A stretch of DNA of 64,000 nucleotides from positions 1-64,000 of the forward strand of contig NZ_JAETGO010000043.1 in the NCBI RefSeq assembly GCF_016765695.1, written 5' to 3'. This document shows, piece after piece, positions 54,599 to 64,000 of this stretch (within the stretch, counting starts at the first letter, position 1; each line of letters opens with the position of its first letter). Position numbers and translations under genes: made by a program. A model generated the notes under the pieces. It was given only the letters and a program-made list of their open reading frames with translations. It was not told the DNA's origin and made no database searches. This stretch comes from Sporosalibacterium faouarense (GTDB lineage: Bacteria > Bacillota > Clostridia > Tissierellales > VENL01).

Positions 54599-56335
54599 TT
54601 ACTCATCAATATTCACAGTTTCTAAATCTTGATCTTTAACAGGTTTTCCTATAAAGTAAACGATTGAAATTATAGCTATAATTGAGATAGGAAGAACTAA
54701 ATAAATTGGCATTCCTAAAGCAGCAGGAATATATCCAAGTAAGATTGCAACTAAAGCTACAGATACTGCATAATATAGTTGGGTCTTTGTATGATCAACA
54801 TGATCGCAAGCTGCACCCATAGATGCTAAAATAGTAGTATCTGATATAGGTGAACAATGATCACCAAATATTGAACCAGTTAAAACACCACTTATACTAA
54901 GAACAATAAATGAATTTTCAGGAGATATAGCAAATGCAACTGGTATTGTTAATGGCATTAATATTCCCATAGTTCCCCATGAGGTACCTGTAGCAAATGA
55001 TATTACAGCCCCTAATATAAAGATTATTGATGGTAATAAGAATTTTGGGATAGCATCAGATAATATTGAAGCCAAATATGTTGATGTTCCTAATTCTTTA
55101 ACTACACTACTCAATGACCAAGCTAAGATTAAAATCACTGCAGTTATTACAAGGGATTTAATACCTTGTATCCATGTATCAATAGCTTCTTCTAAAGTAA
55201 ATAACTTTTGGACCACTCCCATAATTATTGCAACTATGGTTGAAAGAATAGCGGATTGGAACAATACTATACTGGCATCTGAAGCACCAAATGTTTCTCT
55301 TATTGCTGCTAGAGATACTGGAGAGTTTTGAAGCAATGTAATTAAATCTATATTCTCTCCCCCCATTATAGCTAAATATCCATTATGATAAAAACCAACT
55401 AGCGAAGAAATTATTAACATACCAATTGGTATTATTGCATTCCATACACTTAATTTAATATCTTCATCTGGTACAATTTCTGAAGTATCAGATGATATCA
55501 TCGGCTTTGCATTATCTCCAAGTAGCTTTCCTGTCTTAAGTGCTCTCCTTTCAGCCTTTAACATAGGACCAAATTCTCTTAAAAATATGGCTGTTGCTAC
55601 TATAAATATTAAGATAAGAATGTTATAAAACCTAAAAGGTATTGTTTCCAAAAACACATTATATGCGTTAACTTCTTGTCCAATATATGAGTATCCATCT
55701 TTTATTAAACTTAACTCATATCCAATCCAAGTAGATATTAATGCAATTCCAGCTATTGGTGCTGCTGTAGCATCAATTATAAATGCAAGTTTTTCTCTAG
55801 ATATCTTCATCTTATCTGTAACTGGTCTCATTATTGGACCAACAATCAAAGCATTTGAGTAATCATCAAAGAACACTAGCAACCCAAGTACCCAAGTAAT
55901 TAACTGAGCGCTTCTAGAAGAGTTGGCTTTCTTTGCTAGTTTCTCGGATATAGCCTTTGCTCCGCCCATTTTAGAAATCAAAGCAATTAGCCCACCAATT
56001 GCAAGACATTGTAGTATAATCCCTGCATTCCAGGAATCAGCTAATGAACCTAGCATAATGTTTATAATCATAAGAAACCCATTTGTTATTGTTCCAAGGA
56101 TATCAGCCCCATTTAAGTTCAATAGTATGGTTCCTGAAAGTATCCCAATAAACAATGAGATTATTACATTCTTTGTAATAAAAGCTAAGAGTATTGCAAT
56201 AATTGGTGGTAATAATGACCAAAGTCCAAAGCTATAAACTGTACCATCCAAAGTGCTTGAGCTTACTCCAAAAGCAACATTTGAAATTAGTAATAATGTG
56301 ATAATTGTAACTAAAATAAATCCCTTTTTTTTCAT
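54599..56335 (-). CDS. NhaC-family transporter, lysine-riboswitch controlled
   Basis: A 578-residue membrane protein with about 12 helices and NhaC-family motifs (GILSGTILLNLNG, LLVFFDDYSNALIVGPIMRP, ATGTSWGTMGILMPL, GDHCSPISDTTILASMGA). Control by a lysine riboswitch makes lysine the likely substrate; NhaC-type lysine transporters under the same riboswitch are known from comparative genomics (LysW). The signal-like N terminus is the first helix. The ribosome site AAGGAGGAG is ideal but is also complementary to an upstream CTCTCCTCC. Confidence 0.88.
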   Translation of the reverse strand: MKKKGFILVTIITLLLISNVAFGVSSSTLDGTVYSFGLWSLLPPIIAILLAFITKNVIISLFIGILSGTILLNLNGADILGTITNGFLMIINIMLGSLADSWNAGIILQCLAIGGLIALISKMGGAKAISEKLAKKANSSRSAQLITWVLGLLVFFDDYSNALIVGPIMRPVTDKMKISREKLAFIIDATAAPIAGIALISTWIGYELSLIKDGYSYIGQEVNAYNVFLETIPFRFYNILILIFIVATAIFLREFGPMLKAERRALKTGKLLGDNAKPMISSDTSEIVPDEDIKLSVWNAIIPIGMLIISSLVGFYHNGYLAIMGGENIDLITLLQNSPVSLAAIRETFGASDASIVLFQSAILSTIVAIIMGVVQKLFTLEEAIDTWIQGIKSLVITAVILILAWSLSSVVKELGTSTYLASILSDAIPKFLLPSIIFILGAVISFATGTSWGTMGILMPLTIPVAFAISPENSFIVLSISGVLTGSIFGDHCSPISDTTILASMGAACDHVDHTKTQLYYAVSVALVAILLGYIPAALGMPIYLVLPISIIAIISIVYFIGKPVKDQDLETVNIDE

Positions 56336-56390
56336 AGTATCTCCTCCTTAGTTTTGTCAAGTGAATTATGCATGGAGGAGAGCAATCATA

Positions 56391-56421
56391 TAATAAAAGC
56401 CTTGAGCATTCACTCAAGGCT
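56391..56421 (-). terminator. Riboswitch-linked terminator
   Basis: Stem AGCCTTGAGTG.../CTCAAGGCT with T-rich tail, between the lysine riboswitch aptamer and the start of the NhaC-family gene. It is the expression platform. Confidence 0.82.
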
Positions 56422-56457
56422 AAGCACTGCATTATAAAAGCATGTGTCTAGATGAAT

Positions 56458-56622
56458 GATAGCTCTCCACAAATAAGATTTGTGACAGTGCTGTACATAT
56501 TTTATACAACACCAGCATCATAGCATTAAAGCATTAGCTATGTGCTTCGGCGATATTTCCTTTCCTATTACTTCACAGAGCTTACCTCCATAATAGTACT
56601 ATTAAATATCGCACCTCTATCC
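56458..56622 (-). promoter_or_regulatory. Lysine riboswitch (L box) aptamer
   Basis: Minus-strand 165-base aptamer. Conserved pieces in order: GATAGAGGTGCGA, GGAGGTAAGCTCTGTGAAG, AGGAAAGGAAATATCGCCGAAG, a GGTGTTGTA...TACAGCACTG stem, then TTGTGGAGAGCTATC. GATAG/CTATC closes P1. The L-box landmark CGCCGAAG and the terminal CTGTCAC...GGAGAGCTATC are unmistakable. A terminator follows, so high lysine should switch off the NhaC-family gene. Confidence 0.93.
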
Positions 56623-56704
56623 TATATTTCACTTTATTAAGTTTAATAAGAATTATAATAAATTATTATTATATTGTCAACTTTATTTTTTTTAATGCTC
56701 TTTT

Positions 56705-57808
56705 TTAATAATGTACTCTTACTAACCAAAACTTTATATTATTATCACTCCATCCTAGTTCCCAGGGAACTCTATATCTATCAGTATTATGGCAATTAAC
56801 TAAACTATATCCTTTTGAATCTACACCTGTAACTACTGAAATATGGACGATTTTCCCTTTCTTTTCATAAGCAACAAAGTCTCCTGGTAATAGCTTATAC
56901 GAACTCTTATAAACTGAGTCATATGATCCTCTAGCTATTACAGACGCCCTTCCACTATTTACCATATAGTCTTTGAAACCTTGAGCATTGACCCAAGCTC
57001 TAGTACCGTCTTTTTCATAATTCCAAGAATATGTTTTCTTAAATCCTCCGCCCTCATGAAGAATTTGTGAAGCAAAGTTTGCACAGTCTCCACCGAGATT
57101 ATTATAATCTTTATATTTACTATTATATTTAAGTCCGTATTCCTCATCGGAAGCAGCTCCACAGTACTTATCAGCATATTCAATTGCTGACTTTCTTCTT
57201 TCATTAATTCCTGATATGTCCCTTGCTTCATGGTTAATAATGAACTCATTAACTTCCTCAGAGTTAATCTTATCCAAATGCAAGGAATCTGCAAATGGAT
57301 CATTATACCAATCCCTCGTAATAAGCCATTTATCCTCTTGTTTTTCCAAATCTAACAAATGATACGTTCCTATTCTAAACATATTTATTTTATCAGGCTG
57401 ATCAAGATAATAATACTCATACTCCGTTGAAGCAGTAAAGCTTACTTGGATTCCTTCATCGGTTTCCTTTGTATAGTTTATTCTAATTATGGTATCAACC
57501 TCTTTAAATTTTACACCTTGTTTTTCTGACCATATGTGTAGGTATTTCATTTTCTTTAGCTCATGTTCATATGCCCATAGTCCGTATTTCTTATTTTTAT
57601 TATACATATAATTAAGACTATCTAAATCCTTCTCTAAAAGGGCATTATTTCTAAACCTAATAATATCATTTACAATTTCGTAAGCCTGATTTTTATTAAA
57701 GACAGATGCAGTAATTGGAGCTTTCTTAAATAAAAAAGATGCTATTATTAAAAAAGCTATTATGATTAGAATTAAGTAAAGTCTAGATTTCCTTAAAATT
57801 ATTATCAT
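56705..57808 (-). CDS. Amidase_6-type hydrolase, membrane anchored
   Basis: A 367-residue protein with an N-terminal membrane anchor (residues 8-27), a DUF-like alpha/beta spacer, and a C-terminal NlpC/P60-like amidase_6 domain: NNLGGDCANFASQILHEGG holds the catalytic Cys, and GDFVAYEKKGKIVHISVVTGV the His. It probably hydrolyses peptidoglycan peptides or acts on extracellular substrates. Ribosome site GGAGG. Confidence 0.85.
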   Translation of the reverse strand: MIIILRKSRLYLILIIIAFLIIASFLFKKAPITASVFNKNQAYEIVNDIIRFRNNALLEKDLDSLNYMYNKNKKYGLWAYEHELKKMKYLHIWSEKQGVKFKEVDTIIRINYTKETDEGIQVSFTASTEYEYYYLDQPDKINMFRIGTYHLLDLEKQEDKWLITRDWYNDPFADSLHLDKINSEEVNEFIINHEARDISGINERRKSAIEYADKYCGAASDEEYGLKYNSKYKDYNNLGGDCANFASQILHEGGGFKKTYSWNYEKDGTRAWVNAQGFKDYMVNSGRASVIARGSYDSVYKSSYKLLPGDFVAYEKKGKIVHISVVTGVDSKGYSLVNCHNTDRYRVPWELGWSDNNIKFWLVRVHY

Positions 57809-57894
57809 GCTATTACCTCCACAACCTATTCATAAAATTATATGAAATTCTATTGGAATATAGACATTTTTTTAATAAGTTGAGGAAATTCCTA

Positions 57895-57928
57895 CAGAAA
57901 AAAATAAGGAGTAAATACCCCTTATTTT
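57895..57928 (-). terminator. Terminator of the chemoreceptor-binding-protein fusion gene
   Basis: Stem AAAATAAGG/CCTTATTTT with an eight- to ten-base loop and T run, overlapping the stop at 57922. Confidence 0.7.
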
Positions 57929-60426
57929 CCCTTTGGTTCATTTATAACAATATCTTCAAATCTAATTCTTTGTAAGGAACTGACCCTTACATTTTTAACA
58001 TTTTTCTTATAGCCAAAAGGTTCTTTCTTATGGTACAAGAATATCCATGGAATATCGTCGATAATCATATTTTGTATTTCTTTATACACTTTTTTTCTTC
58101 TATTAGGATTAACAATCTCTTTTGCTTCTTCCATCTTTTCAACAACTTTAGAATTATTATAATTACCAAAATTAGTATAATTATCAGGATGGAATAAAGG
58201 TCTAAGGTAATTATCTGAATCCCCTGTATCAGCTATCCATCCCATTGAGAATACATCACACTTAGCAATGCTTTCTGGACTCATATATTTCTTCCTATCC
58301 ACTGTAACTATTTCATAAGCCACATCTATATCCTCTAAACAGCTTATAATGAACTCAGTATTTTTTGATAAACCACCTTCTCTAACTAAAATTTTCAATT
58401 TTTCTTTATTATTATAATATCCATTTTCCTTTAAAATCTTCTTCGCTTCATTTGGATTATATTTAAATCCATCTAAATCACTATTATCTATTAATGCTGG
58501 TGGGAATACTCCTTTGGATTCAGATGCTATTCCATTAAGAAATTCTGAAATTAATTTTTTTCTATCAATCGCCAAGTTTAAAGCTCTTCTAACATCTTTA
58601 TTTTGTGCAAAAATCGATTTAGAGCTAAAATTAAATCCCCAGAAATTTGTACTTAATATATCTTTTAATTCAATAGTTATGTCTTGAGCTTTATTCTTAA
58701 TAATATCCATAGTATTAGAGTTCAACACTAAGAAGTCATATTTCCCATTAATAAAGTTATTAGCCACTTCTTCATTCTCTTCTTTCTTATAGAAAATATC
58801 AACTCTATCAATATATGGTTGTCCACCATAATAATCTTTAAAGGCTAATAAAGAATATTTTTCATCATCCTTTTCTCCTAATATAAAAGGTCCTGCACCT
58901 GAAAAGATACCTTTTTCAATATCTTCTTTTGGTAAAATCGAACAGCATACCTCTGCTAAATTAAGTATAAAACCACTATAAGGTTTAGTTAACCTTATCC
59001 CTATCCTATATTTATCAAGTACCTTTACGCCTTCAATATAATCATTCTTCCCTTTGTTATACTCCTGTGCACCTTCAATATCTGTTAAAAACCAAACGTT
59101 AGGTGATTTAAGCTGAGGAGACAACATTCTTTTAATTGAATACTCCACATCTTCTGCTGTAATCTCTCTTCCATTGTGAAATTTTGCTCCTTTTCTTAAA
59201 TTGAAAACCCAAGTTACATTATCCTCTTTAAGATACCAGCTTTTAGCAACTCCTGGATAAATATCATTTGATGATCCTTTGTTTAAGAGTCTGGCATGAA
59301 TATTTTCTAATATTTTATTAGTTCCTGTTTCAAAGCATATGGCTGGATCTAGTGTAGAAAGTTCTCCCATCCTTGTACTTAAAACATATTTATCCTTATT
59401 CTTATCACGCTTATCTATTATAGTCATGATTCTATCATTTAGTTTAGTTAAATCCTTTGATGTTTCATAAAGAAAATTTAATGATGATTTAGTTTGTTCT
59501 GCATTCATAGACATTATCTCTATCATTGAAGTAAAATCAAAAAATATTTGATTTAAATCTTCAGTTGATAATATTACACTTTCAAGACTTGTAGTTTGTT
59601 CTGTCATTGCATTATTAATTTCTTTTGTTACCTCAGTTGTGGTGTTTATTGAATCAATAATCTTATTAAATACTTCATTAGTATTATTAGCTATAGTAAC
59701 ACCCTTATCTACTTTATTTGAACTATCATCCATAGCTAGTATTGTTTTCTCTATGCTTTCGTCTATCTCTTTAATTATTTTTGAGATCTCTTCAGCTGAT
59801 TCATCGCTTTTATCAGCCAACTTTCTAACTTCATTTGCTACAACGGCAAATCCTGCTCCATGCTCTCCAGCTCTAGCTGCTTCAATAGTAGCATTTAAAG
59901 CTAAAAGATTAGTCTGACCTGATATTTCTTTGATTACCTTTAACATATTATCTATTTGCACAGCATTTTTCCCTAAAGAATTAACCATTTCCTTCATATA
60001 ATCAACTGAATTAGCGATTTCTTTCATCGCTCCAATAGACTCTTCTATAGCTGAATGTCCTTCTTTAGCTACATCTAAAGTTTTATCCGCAATTTTTTGA
60101 GAATCAGAAGTACTTGCACTTACTTCCTCAGCCATAGCAGAGTAACTTTCTATTTGATTTACCACATCATTAATAAATTGCTTTTGTTTTTCAACATTAA
60201 CTGATATGTACTGGATATTATTCATGAGGTTTTCAGTAGCAAAACCTGTTTCTTCTATTCTTGTATTCATCTTATTAATAGTAATTCTTTGATTATGACA
60301 AAGTAATGTTTCTAGCTTTTTTTCAGCTGTCTTTGTCTTACCTATTTCATTTTCCTTATGTATATTTTGTTTTAATTCAGAGCTATTGTTCTCCTTTTTA
60401 AAGAACTTCTTAAGCAATGCACCCAC
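57922..60426 (-). CDS. Cytoplasmic chemoreceptor signalling domain fused to a peptide-binding (SBP_bac_5) domain
   Basis: An 834-residue fusion. Residues 50-330 are a methyl-accepting chemotaxis signalling domain with the hairpin tip [20 protein letters not shown] and [16 protein letters not shown]. Residues 347-834 are a family 5 extracellular substrate-binding domain ([47 protein letters not shown]). There is no membrane segment or signal, so both domains appear cytosolic. The start is GTG 60426 or TTG 60417; the ribosome site AAGGGGTGGG favours the second. Possible sensor for an internal peptide or dipeptide. Confidence 0.9.
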   Translation of the reverse strand: MGALLKKFFKKENNSSELKQNIHKENEIGKTKTAEKKLETLLCHNQRITINKMNTRIEETGFATENLMNNIQYISVNVEKQKQFINDVVNQIESYSAMAEEVSASTSDSQKIADKTLDVAKEGHSAIEESIGAMKEIANSVDYMKEMVNSLGKNAVQIDNMLKVIKEISGQTNLLALNATIEAARAGEHGAGFAVVANEVRKLADKSDESAEEISKIIKEIDESIEKTILAMDDSSNKVDKGVTIANNTNEVFNKIIDSINTTTEVTKEINNAMTEQTTSLESVILSTEDLNQIFFDFTSMIEIMSMNAEQTKSSLNFLYETSKDLTKLNDRIMTIIDKRDKNKDKYVLSTRMGELSTLDPAICFETGTNKILENIHARLLNKGSSNDIYPGVAKSWYLKEDNVTWVFNLRKGAKFHNGREITAEDVEYSIKRMLSPQLKSPNVWFLTDIEGAQEYNKGKNDYIEGVKVLDKYRIGIRLTKPYSGFILNLAEVCCSILPKEDIEKGIFSGAGPFILGEKDDEKYSLLAFKDYYGGQPYIDRVDIFYKKEENEEVANNFINGKYDFLVLNSNTMDIIKNKAQDITIELKDILSTNFWGFNFSSKSIFAQNKDVRRALNLAIDRKKLISEFLNGIASESKGVFPPALIDNSDLDGFKYNPNEAKKILKENGYYNNKEKLKILVREGGLSKNTEFIISCLEDIDVAYEIVTVDRKKYMSPESIAKCDVFSMGWIADTGDSDNYLRPLFHPDNYTNFGNYNNSKVVEKMEEAKEIVNPNRRKKVYKEIQNMIIDDIPWIFLYHKKEPFGYKKNVKNVRVSSLQRIRFEDIVINEPKGK

Positions 60427-60492
60427 CCCTTTTTTAAAATCTTAACTACATTGTAACATTTTTTTGTTAACTTTTTAACATCTTTTATGTTT

Positions 60493-61290
60493 TTATTTAT
60501 AACAATCTATCATTCTGCCTATTTCATTAAATCCAAGCTTCATATATATCTCTCTTACACTCTTATTATCATATTGTAGATATAACTTCTTTCCTTCTTT
60601 TATGAGTTCCTCACATAATTTTAATAAACATTCAGTGGCCAACCCTTTATTTCTATACTCAAAATCAGTTGCAACTCCTACTATTATTGCTGAATCTTTT
60701 TTCTCATATGATGATTGTGCAATTGATATGATTTTACCATCCTTTTCAATGTAATATCCACGCCCCGTTTTATTGAAATATTTTTCAACTATTAGTTCTC
60801 TTGGCGTAAAGCCTGTAAAGACTTTTGAATATAGCTCAAGTATTCTGTCAATATCTTTAATATAAACTTTTTTAACTATGCTATCCATAGAAAACTCTCT
60901 ATGTGCTTTAATATTATACAAATCCTTGGAATCACTCAATTCACTTATATAGGAACCCTTCTTAATCTTCGAGAAGTTATAGTTGTTTACTAGCTTATTC
61001 AATATGGATTTTTCTCCAATTATTTTCTTAAAATCCTCATTATTTATTAGCTCAATAAAATCATTAACGTTATATTCTCCTGTAGAAAAAAACTGCATAT
61101 TTCCAGCTTTTCTTTTAAATAAAATTGATATAAGGTCTCCTTTATTATCAAACTCTCCCCATTTTTTATCAAAAACCATTTTATATTTTTCTCTTTCAAG
61201 TCCTTGCAATATAAAATAATTAACTATTGAATTGTTCTGTAGAAAATCCATTAATTCTTCGTTATAGCTTTCATCTAATAGTTTTATCAT
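60493..61290 (-). CDS. GNAT acetyltransferase
   Basis: A 265-residue protein. The C-terminal half is a GNAT domain (GRGYYIEKDGKIISIAQSSYE, then GVATDFEYRNKGLATECLLKLCEEL as CoA loop, and SVREIYMKLGFNEIGRM). The first 120 residues are a family-specific extension. Similar clostridial proteins are annotated only as acetyltransferases; substrate unknown. Own ribosome site GGAG. Confidence 0.85.
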   Translation of the reverse strand: MIKLLDESYNEELMDFLQNNSIVNYFILQGLEREKYKMVFDKKWGEFDNKGDLISILFKRKAGNMQFFSTGEYNVNDFIELINNEDFKKIIGEKSILNKLVNNYNFSKIKKGSYISELSDSKDLYNIKAHREFSMDSIVKKVYIKDIDRILELYSKVFTGFTPRELIVEKYFNKTGRGYYIEKDGKIISIAQSSYEKKDSAIIVGVATDFEYRNKGLATECLLKLCEELIKEGKKLYLQYDNKSVREIYMKLGFNEIGRMIDCYK

Positions 61291-61476
61291 TAATTCACCT
61301 ACTCCAAATGAAATTTATAGGAACCATATTCTAATTTTATCACAATTTGTATAAAAATCATATTTGCTACAATTATTTGTTACATTTATATAATCAACTT
61401 ATAATTTTTAAATATACATTTGTCTTATTTCTGTATATTATACAATAACTATTGAAAATTTCTCTAATGAAAATAC

Positions 61477-61521
61477 AAAAGGACTAGAAAAATATTTTAA
61501 AATATTTTTCTAGTCCTTTTT
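61477..61521 (-). terminator. Long palindromic terminator after tenI
   Basis: An 18-bp perfect palindrome (GGACTAGAAAAATATTTT and its complement, 61481-61516) with T runs on both sides. It is bidirectional in sequence and follows the tenI stop by about 50 bases. Confidence 0.85.
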
Positions 61522-61570
61522 AAGTCATCTGTTATTAAGCAACCATATAATCAACTAAGCTTAGAATAGT

Positions 61571-62197
61571 TTAAAGCTCTCCAAATAAATTTTTCTTTAT
61601 TATTTTAGTATCTTCTTTGGGTTTTGATGAGGACATAATATATGACATTACAGCTATGCCATTAGCTCCTGCTTCTCTTAATAGATAACAGTTTTCACTA
61701 TTTATTCCACCTAAAGCAATCACGGGTATTTTTAGATGAGTCTTTATCTTTTTAATAAAGTCCACTCCCTTTGGTTCCAACCCTTCCTTGCACTTTGTTG
61801 GAAATATGTGGCTTGCCAATACATAGTCTGCACCATTTTTTTCAGCATAGATTGCTTCTTCTAAGCTATGTACTGAAACGCCTAATAGTCCATTATATTG
61901 CTTTCCTTCTTCCTCAAAACTCTCAAAACTAATATGATAGCCATCGGCACTGACCTTTTCTGCTACTTCTTTATTGCTATTTATTATAAGAAGAGTTCTT
62001 TTATGACTATCTGCAATTTTATCATTATAGGAATCAATTATGCTTTTTATTTTAATAGCTATTGGCGTTAATTCTTTAGTAGTTAGGTCTTTCTCTCTTA
62101 AAATAACAATATCTACTCCACCTTCAATAGCTTCTTCAATAGTTTTGTAATAATTTTCTTCCTCTACTAGTTTTCTATTTGTTATCAAACAAAGCAT
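61571..62197 (-). CDS. tenI: Thiazole tautomerase TenI-like (ThiE family)
   Basis: A 208-residue TIM-barrel protein of the ThiE/TenI family. GVSVHSLEEAIYAEKNGADYVL and PTKCKEGLEPKGVDFI, then IPVIALGGI and AGANGIAVMSYIMSS, match TenI (thiazole tautomerase) better than ThiE: the ThiE sequence ADGVHLGQ is ADGYHISF here. It would aromatise the thiazole made by ThiG/ThiH. It starts three bases from the thiC stop and is in the same operon. A ThiE role is not excluded. Confidence 0.7.
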   Translation of the reverse strand: MLCLITNRKLVEEENYYKTIEEAIEGGVDIVILREKDLTTKELTPIAIKIKSIIDSYNDKIADSHKRTLLIINSNKEVAEKVSADGYHISFESFEEEGKQYNGLLGVSVHSLEEAIYAEKNGADYVLASHIFPTKCKEGLEPKGVDFIKKIKTHLKIPVIALGGINSENCYLLREAGANGIAVMSYIMSSSKPKEDTKIIKKNLFGEL

Positions 62198-62199
62198 TA

Positions 62200-63513
62200 T
62201 TAGTCATCTTCCCTAAGGATATTAATATTCTTCCCTTCCATAACTTTATTCATATTTCTCATTGAGCACATTTTACCACACATGGTGCAGCTATCTTCAT
62301 GCTCTGGTTGAGATTCTGCTCTATATCTCTTAGCCTTTTCAGGGTCTATTGCAAGATCAAACATTCTATTCCAGTCTAATTGCTGTCTAGCTTTACTCAT
62401 TTCATAATCCCAATCTCTTGCTCCCTTTATACCCTTAGCTATATCTGCAGCATGGGCAGCTATTCTTGATGCAATTATACCTTCCTTCATGTCATCTAAA
62501 GTAGGTAATCTTAAATGCTCAGCAGGAGTTACATAGCAAAGGAAATCTGCTCCACTACTTGCTGCAATAGCTCCACCTATTGCACTTGTTATATGGTCAT
62601 ATCCTGGAGCTATATCAGTTACGATTGGTCCTAATACATAGAAAGGAGCTCCATGACATAACTTTTTCTCAAGTAACATATTAGCTTTTATTTCATTTAA
62701 AGCCATATGTCCTGGACCCTCAATCATTACCTGAACATTTTTCTCCCAAGCTCTCTTAGTTAACTCTCCTAAAATCATTAATTCATGTATCTGACTAGGA
62801 TCTGTAGAGTCATTTATACTTCCAGGTCTACATGCATCTCCTAGACTTAAAGTAATGTCATATTTAGCACATATATCTAATAAATCATCATAATATTCAA
62901 AGAATGGATTTTCTCTATCATTCAATTCCATCCATGCATACATTAGGGAGCCTCCCCTTGATACTATATGGTTTAATCTTTTATTTCTTTTAAATATCTC
63001 AGCTGTTTCTCTATTTATACCAGCATGAATAGTAACAAAGTCTACTCCATCCTCTCCATGCTTTTCAACAACCTTTAGAAATTCTTCTGCAGTTATATCT
63101 TGAAGCTCTTTATCATAGAAGCCTACTGCATCATAAATAGGCACTGTTCCTATCATAGCATTTGAAGTATCTACTAGTCTTCTTCTAAACTCTTCAGTTT
63201 TACCATAGGAGCTTAAGTCCATAATAGCCTCTGCTTTAAGGTCTAAAGCAGCTTCAACCTTCTCCATCTCTACGTCAATATTACAACAGTCCTTAGAAAT
63301 ACCTAAATTTACATTTATTTTAGTTCTTAAACCTTCTCCTACACCTTCAGGACTCAAAGATTTATGATTCTTATTAGCTGGTATTACAACTTTCCCCTCA
63401 GCTATTAAATCTCTTAAAACTTCTTCATTCATCTTTTCCTTTTCAGCTACCATTTTCATTTGTTCAGTTACAATACCTTTTCTTGCTGCATCCATTTGAG
63501 TTGTATAATTCAT
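62200..63513 (-). CDS. thiC: Phosphomethylpyrimidine synthase ThiC
   Basis: Radical SAM enzyme converting AIR to HMP-P. The 437-residue protein has the conserved core RSGG-like [33 protein letters not shown]-like [19 protein letters not shown], and the C-terminal cluster motif CTMCGKMC (CxxCxxxxC type: [11 protein letters not shown]). It is the short, anaerobic form without the long N-terminal domain. Strong ribosome site (AAAAGGGGATG). No TPP riboswitch was seen in the 198-base gap to thiH. Confidence 0.96.
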   Translation of the reverse strand: MNYTTQMDAARKGIVTEQMKMVAEKEKMNEEVLRDLIAEGKVVIPANKNHKSLSPEGVGEGLRTKINVNLGISKDCCNIDVEMEKVEAALDLKAEAIMDLSSYGKTEEFRRRLVDTSNAMIGTVPIYDAVGFYDKELQDITAEEFLKVVEKHGEDGVDFVTIHAGINRETAEIFKRNKRLNHIVSRGGSLMYAWMELNDRENPFFEYYDDLLDICAKYDITLSLGDACRPGSINDSTDPSQIHELMILGELTKRAWEKNVQVMIEGPGHMALNEIKANMLLEKKLCHGAPFYVLGPIVTDIAPGYDHITSAIGGAIAASSGADFLCYVTPAEHLRLPTLDDMKEGIIASRIAAHAADIAKGIKGARDWDYEMSKARQQLDWNRMFDLAIDPEKAKRYRAESQPEHEDSCTMCGKMCSMRNMNKVMEGKNINILREDD

Positions 63514-63612
63514 TTAATTCATCCCCTTTTTACTATTTATAAGTTTTTATTTATTTATAAAAATACATATTAAAATTTTATGCAATATTATATTTTTGTG
63601 ACTTAAGCATTC

Positions 63613-63646
63613 AGTCGTTTTGTTAATTAATTTAGAAAAAACGACT
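63613..63646 (-). other. Hairpin in the thiH-thiC gap
   Basis: AGTCGTTTT/AAAACGACT stem with a 16-base loop in the gap between thiH and thiC. It lacks a T tract and TPP riboswitch core motifs. Function unknown; possibly an mRNA processing hairpin. Confidence 0.35.
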
Positions 63647-63711
63647 AAATAGGTCAAGGTACAGATATAATGTTTAAAACAGATGGATCTATAAATATCA
63701 ATTATATTCAA

Positions 63712-64000
63712 CTATATTTTCATCCAATCCTTATATATTGGATGATATCCCTTAGACAAAATGGCTTCTCTTACTTCTTCGACAGTCCTTTTATCGGATA
63801 TCTCAAATTGACTAGTATCATCTTCCTTTGAAGTGTGCCCTCCAACCTCTGTCGATACCCCAGCAGACATCTTAGTTACTCCTAGTTGTATAATATTATC
63901 TCTAAAAGCTTGATTCTCTCTTGTAGAAATTGTAATACCTGCATTAGGTAAGAAAAGTCTAATGGCTAACATTATTTGAACAATATCTTTATCAGTTACA
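63712..64000 (-). CDS. thiH: ThiH C-terminal part (2-iminoacetate synthase), cut by window end
   Basis: The reading frame is open to the right edge. The visible 95 residues are the ThiH C terminus: VTDKDIVQIMLAIRLFLP, AGITISTRENQAFRDNI, MSAGVSTEVGGH and the end KGYHPIYKDWMKI. ThiH is a radical SAM enzyme making dehydroglycine from tyrosine in anaerobes. The N-terminal cluster cysteines lie outside the window. It precedes thiC on the same strand. Confidence 0.93.
   Translation of the reverse strand, partial: VTDKDIVQIMLAIRLFLPNAGITISTRENQAFRDNIIQLGVTKMSAGVSTEVGGHTSKEDDTSQFEISDKRTVEEVREAILSKGYHPIYKDWMKI

Noticed and set aside
63514-63711. TPP riboswitch before thiC
   Set aside because: No CTGAGA or ACCTGA-type core; only a simple hairpin is visible. 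A riboswitch could lie upstream of thiH outside the window.

Overview
The window is A+T-rich and reads as the chromosome of an anaerobic, endospore-forming Firmicute, most like the Tissierellia/Clostridia. Support comes from an uninterrupted sigK, a SpoVD/PBP2-type transpeptidase, IreB, anaerobic thiamin genes (thiC, thiH), an S-layer-homology hydrolase and a lysine riboswitch. No rRNA or tRNA genes were seen. The genus is inference.

Region 1 (1-7.3 kb) is an accessory island with every gene on the minus strand: the 5' end of a group II intron at the left edge, a lipoprotein, three GNAT acetyltransferases, small unknown genes and one probable frameshifted gene. It holds a 73-bp attC-like integron recombination hairpin. 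Three unrelated genes share one promoter design (TCGACA, exactly 31 bases, then TGATATAAT), and the sigK terminator is repeated between cargo genes.

Region 2 (7.3-31.4 kb, minus strand) is core housekeeping: sigK, a penicillin-binding protein, udk, trhP, trmR, mltG, queT, ylbF, a split lysO, RNase J, fur, sfsA, DUF1292, ruvX, an aldo/keto reductase, a large membrane phosphatase-like protein, ireB, alaS, an AI-2E family permease, mnmA, nifU, nifS and an Rrf2 regulator. The order from alaS to the PBP follows the alaS-yrzL-yrrK-yrzB-yrrL-yrrM-yrrO-udk-yrrR order of Bacillus subtilis, with insertions.

Region 3 (31.6-50.4 kb) is the most unusual part. After a secreted CAP protein come cysN (with a degenerate APS-kinase tail) and cysD, a tyrosylprotein-sulfotransferase-like gene, a second sulfotransferase-like gene, a cysteine- and tyrosine-bearing coat-like protein, a beta-propeller/coiled-coil protein, and a plus-strand run of GT2 and CgeB-like glycosyltransferases mixed with a Thr/Ser-repeat protein and a DNRLRE-type protein. 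Several of these genes have good sigma-K promoter matches (AC-N16-CATA). I read this as a late mother-cell locus that builds a glycosylated and sulfated spore surface. Sulfate activation, sulfotransfer, glycosyltransfer and candidate acceptor proteins all lie within 18 kb.

Region 4 (50.5-64 kb, minus strand) holds an SDR-type threonine dehydrogenase, a GH18-SLH protein, an HD-GYP protein, a lysine-riboswitch-controlled NhaC-family transporter, an amidase, a chemoreceptor-signalling domain fused to a peptide-binding domain, a GNAT, and the tenI-thiC-thiH cluster, with thiH cut by the window end.

A recurring theme is inverted repeats whose downstream arm covers a Shine-Dalgarno sequence (sigK, the PBP gene, one glycosyltransferase gene and the lysine transporter gene).
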